Shown: piece after piece, positions 63,699 through 64,000 of the stretch
Layout: each line of letters starts with the position of its first letter
How positions within the stretch are numbered: the stretch's first letter is position 1
Origin: G963667855 sp963667855
GTDB taxonomy: Bacteria; Planctomycetota; Phycisphaerae; UBA1845
Assembly (NCBI GenBank): GCA_963667855.2
Contig: CAXXKI010000012.1
Span: 186,001 to 250,000, forward strand
Direction: 5' to 3'
DNA: 64,000 bases
Translations under genes and position numbers: made by a program
The notes under the pieces: generated by a model
The model's database searches: none
What the model saw: only the letters and a program-made list of their open reading frames with translations
What the model was told of the DNA's origin: nothing

Positions 63699-64000
63699 TA
63701 TTGTTCCTTTCGGTCCTCGGGTTTAACGAACCACTGAGGTCGGAGCATGCTGTTCAGCTCGCTGGCAACCGTTGCCTCGGCGAGCCGGACGCTTACCAGC
63801 TCCAGCTTGGCTTCAAGCGAACCTTTGAACGCGTCAATTATCAGGAGCACATCTGTTTCCCCCAATGCTATCAATCGTTTGGTTTCTTCAACCTGCAGAT
63901 CAACTAATGGAGCTACTGTGTCAGCCAGCATTGCTCTGCGTTTTCGGGCAGCCTTTAAAGAGGTTTCTGCCTGTGCCAGTTCTGCCAGTATCCGTTCCCA
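63698..64000 (-). CDS. TolC/CusC-like outer-membrane efflux channel, partial
   Basis: The last 100 residues of a protein that starts beyond the right edge. The frame runs open from 64000 through WERILAELAQAETSLKAARKRRAMLADTVAPLVDL, long amphipathic helices with hydrophobic heptads, as in the outer-membrane-factor coiled-coil. It ends at 63698, overlapping the adaptor start by one base. With the adaptor and RND pump it should complete a tripartite metal-efflux complex. The identification rests on helix pattern and operon context. Confidence 0.78.
   Translation of the reverse strand, partial: WERILAELAQAETSLKAARKRRAMLADTVAPLVDLQVEETKRLIALGETDVLLIIDAFKGSLEAKLELVSVRLAEATVASELNSMLRPQWFVKPEDRKEQ

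Overview
The window looks like a chromosomal segment from a planctomycete, most probably of the Phycisphaerae. The evidence is a pseudopilin-like secreted protein with the GFTLVELLVVISIIALLIAI leader, a PEP-CTERM sorting signal, dockerin-like GDxDxDGxVxxxD motifs on secreted proteins, a Cys-rich C-terminus of planctomycete type, and an imuA-imuB-dnaE2 cassette. This assignment is by gene content; no rRNA or tRNA gene was seen. Non-ATG starts with good ribosome binding sites are common (TTG for the LacI regulator, the GH5 enzyme and an RDD protein; GTG for the Rrf2 regulator, the pseudopilin and dnaE2; ATC for infC).

Layout. 1-3.0 kb: the 3' end of a large surface protein with 92-residue repeats. 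3.1-9.2 kb: a fused aconitase/isopropylmalate dehydratase, an HD hydrolase, an Rrf2 regulator and a chemoreceptor with three zinc-binding CZB domains. 9.3-23.4 kb: a beta-glucan utilisation locus. On the minus strand it has a GH1 beta-glucosidase, a solute-binding protein and two ABC permeases; on the plus strand a LacI regulator, a pseudopilin-like protein, GH5 and GH30 glucanases and two secreted proteins with carbohydrate-binding-like modules. Perfect TGTTTC/GAAACA palindromes lie between the two divergent arms. 23.4-28.5 kb: two tandem paralogous secreted proteins with a CsgG/LpoB-like domain, an RDD membrane protein and a methyltransferase. 28.9-34.6 kb: the imuA-imuB-dnaE2 mutagenesis cassette, interrupted by an inverted repeat.

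34.6-43.6 kb: an RDD membrane protein, a lipoprotein, an acidic-tailed protein, a candidate selenocysteine-containing ArsC-like protein, a GH57 branching enzyme with an upstream ECF sigma factor, a double universal stress protein and a frameshifted Cys-rich lipoprotein. 43.8-48.6 kb: a FapA/DUF342 protein, and a CHASE2 adenylate cyclase coupled to a FlgT/LPP20-like protein. 48.7-53.0 kb: aat, a HAD hydrolase, and a sulfate-activation group (sat, a DHH-family pAp phosphatase, a sulfotransferase). 53.2-56.2 kb: thrS-infC. 56.6-64 kb: a tiny secreted peptide, an M32 carboxypeptidase, and a heavy-metal RND efflux operon that runs off the right edge.

The strongest unusual signal is at 38684-39040 on the minus strand. 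A short ArsC-like frame extends upstream through one in-frame TGA at the expected catalytic-cysteine position, followed 23 nt later by a perfect 8-bp hairpin whose loop begins with G, which fits a bacterial SECIS element. Conventional gene calling would keep only the C-terminal two thirds.
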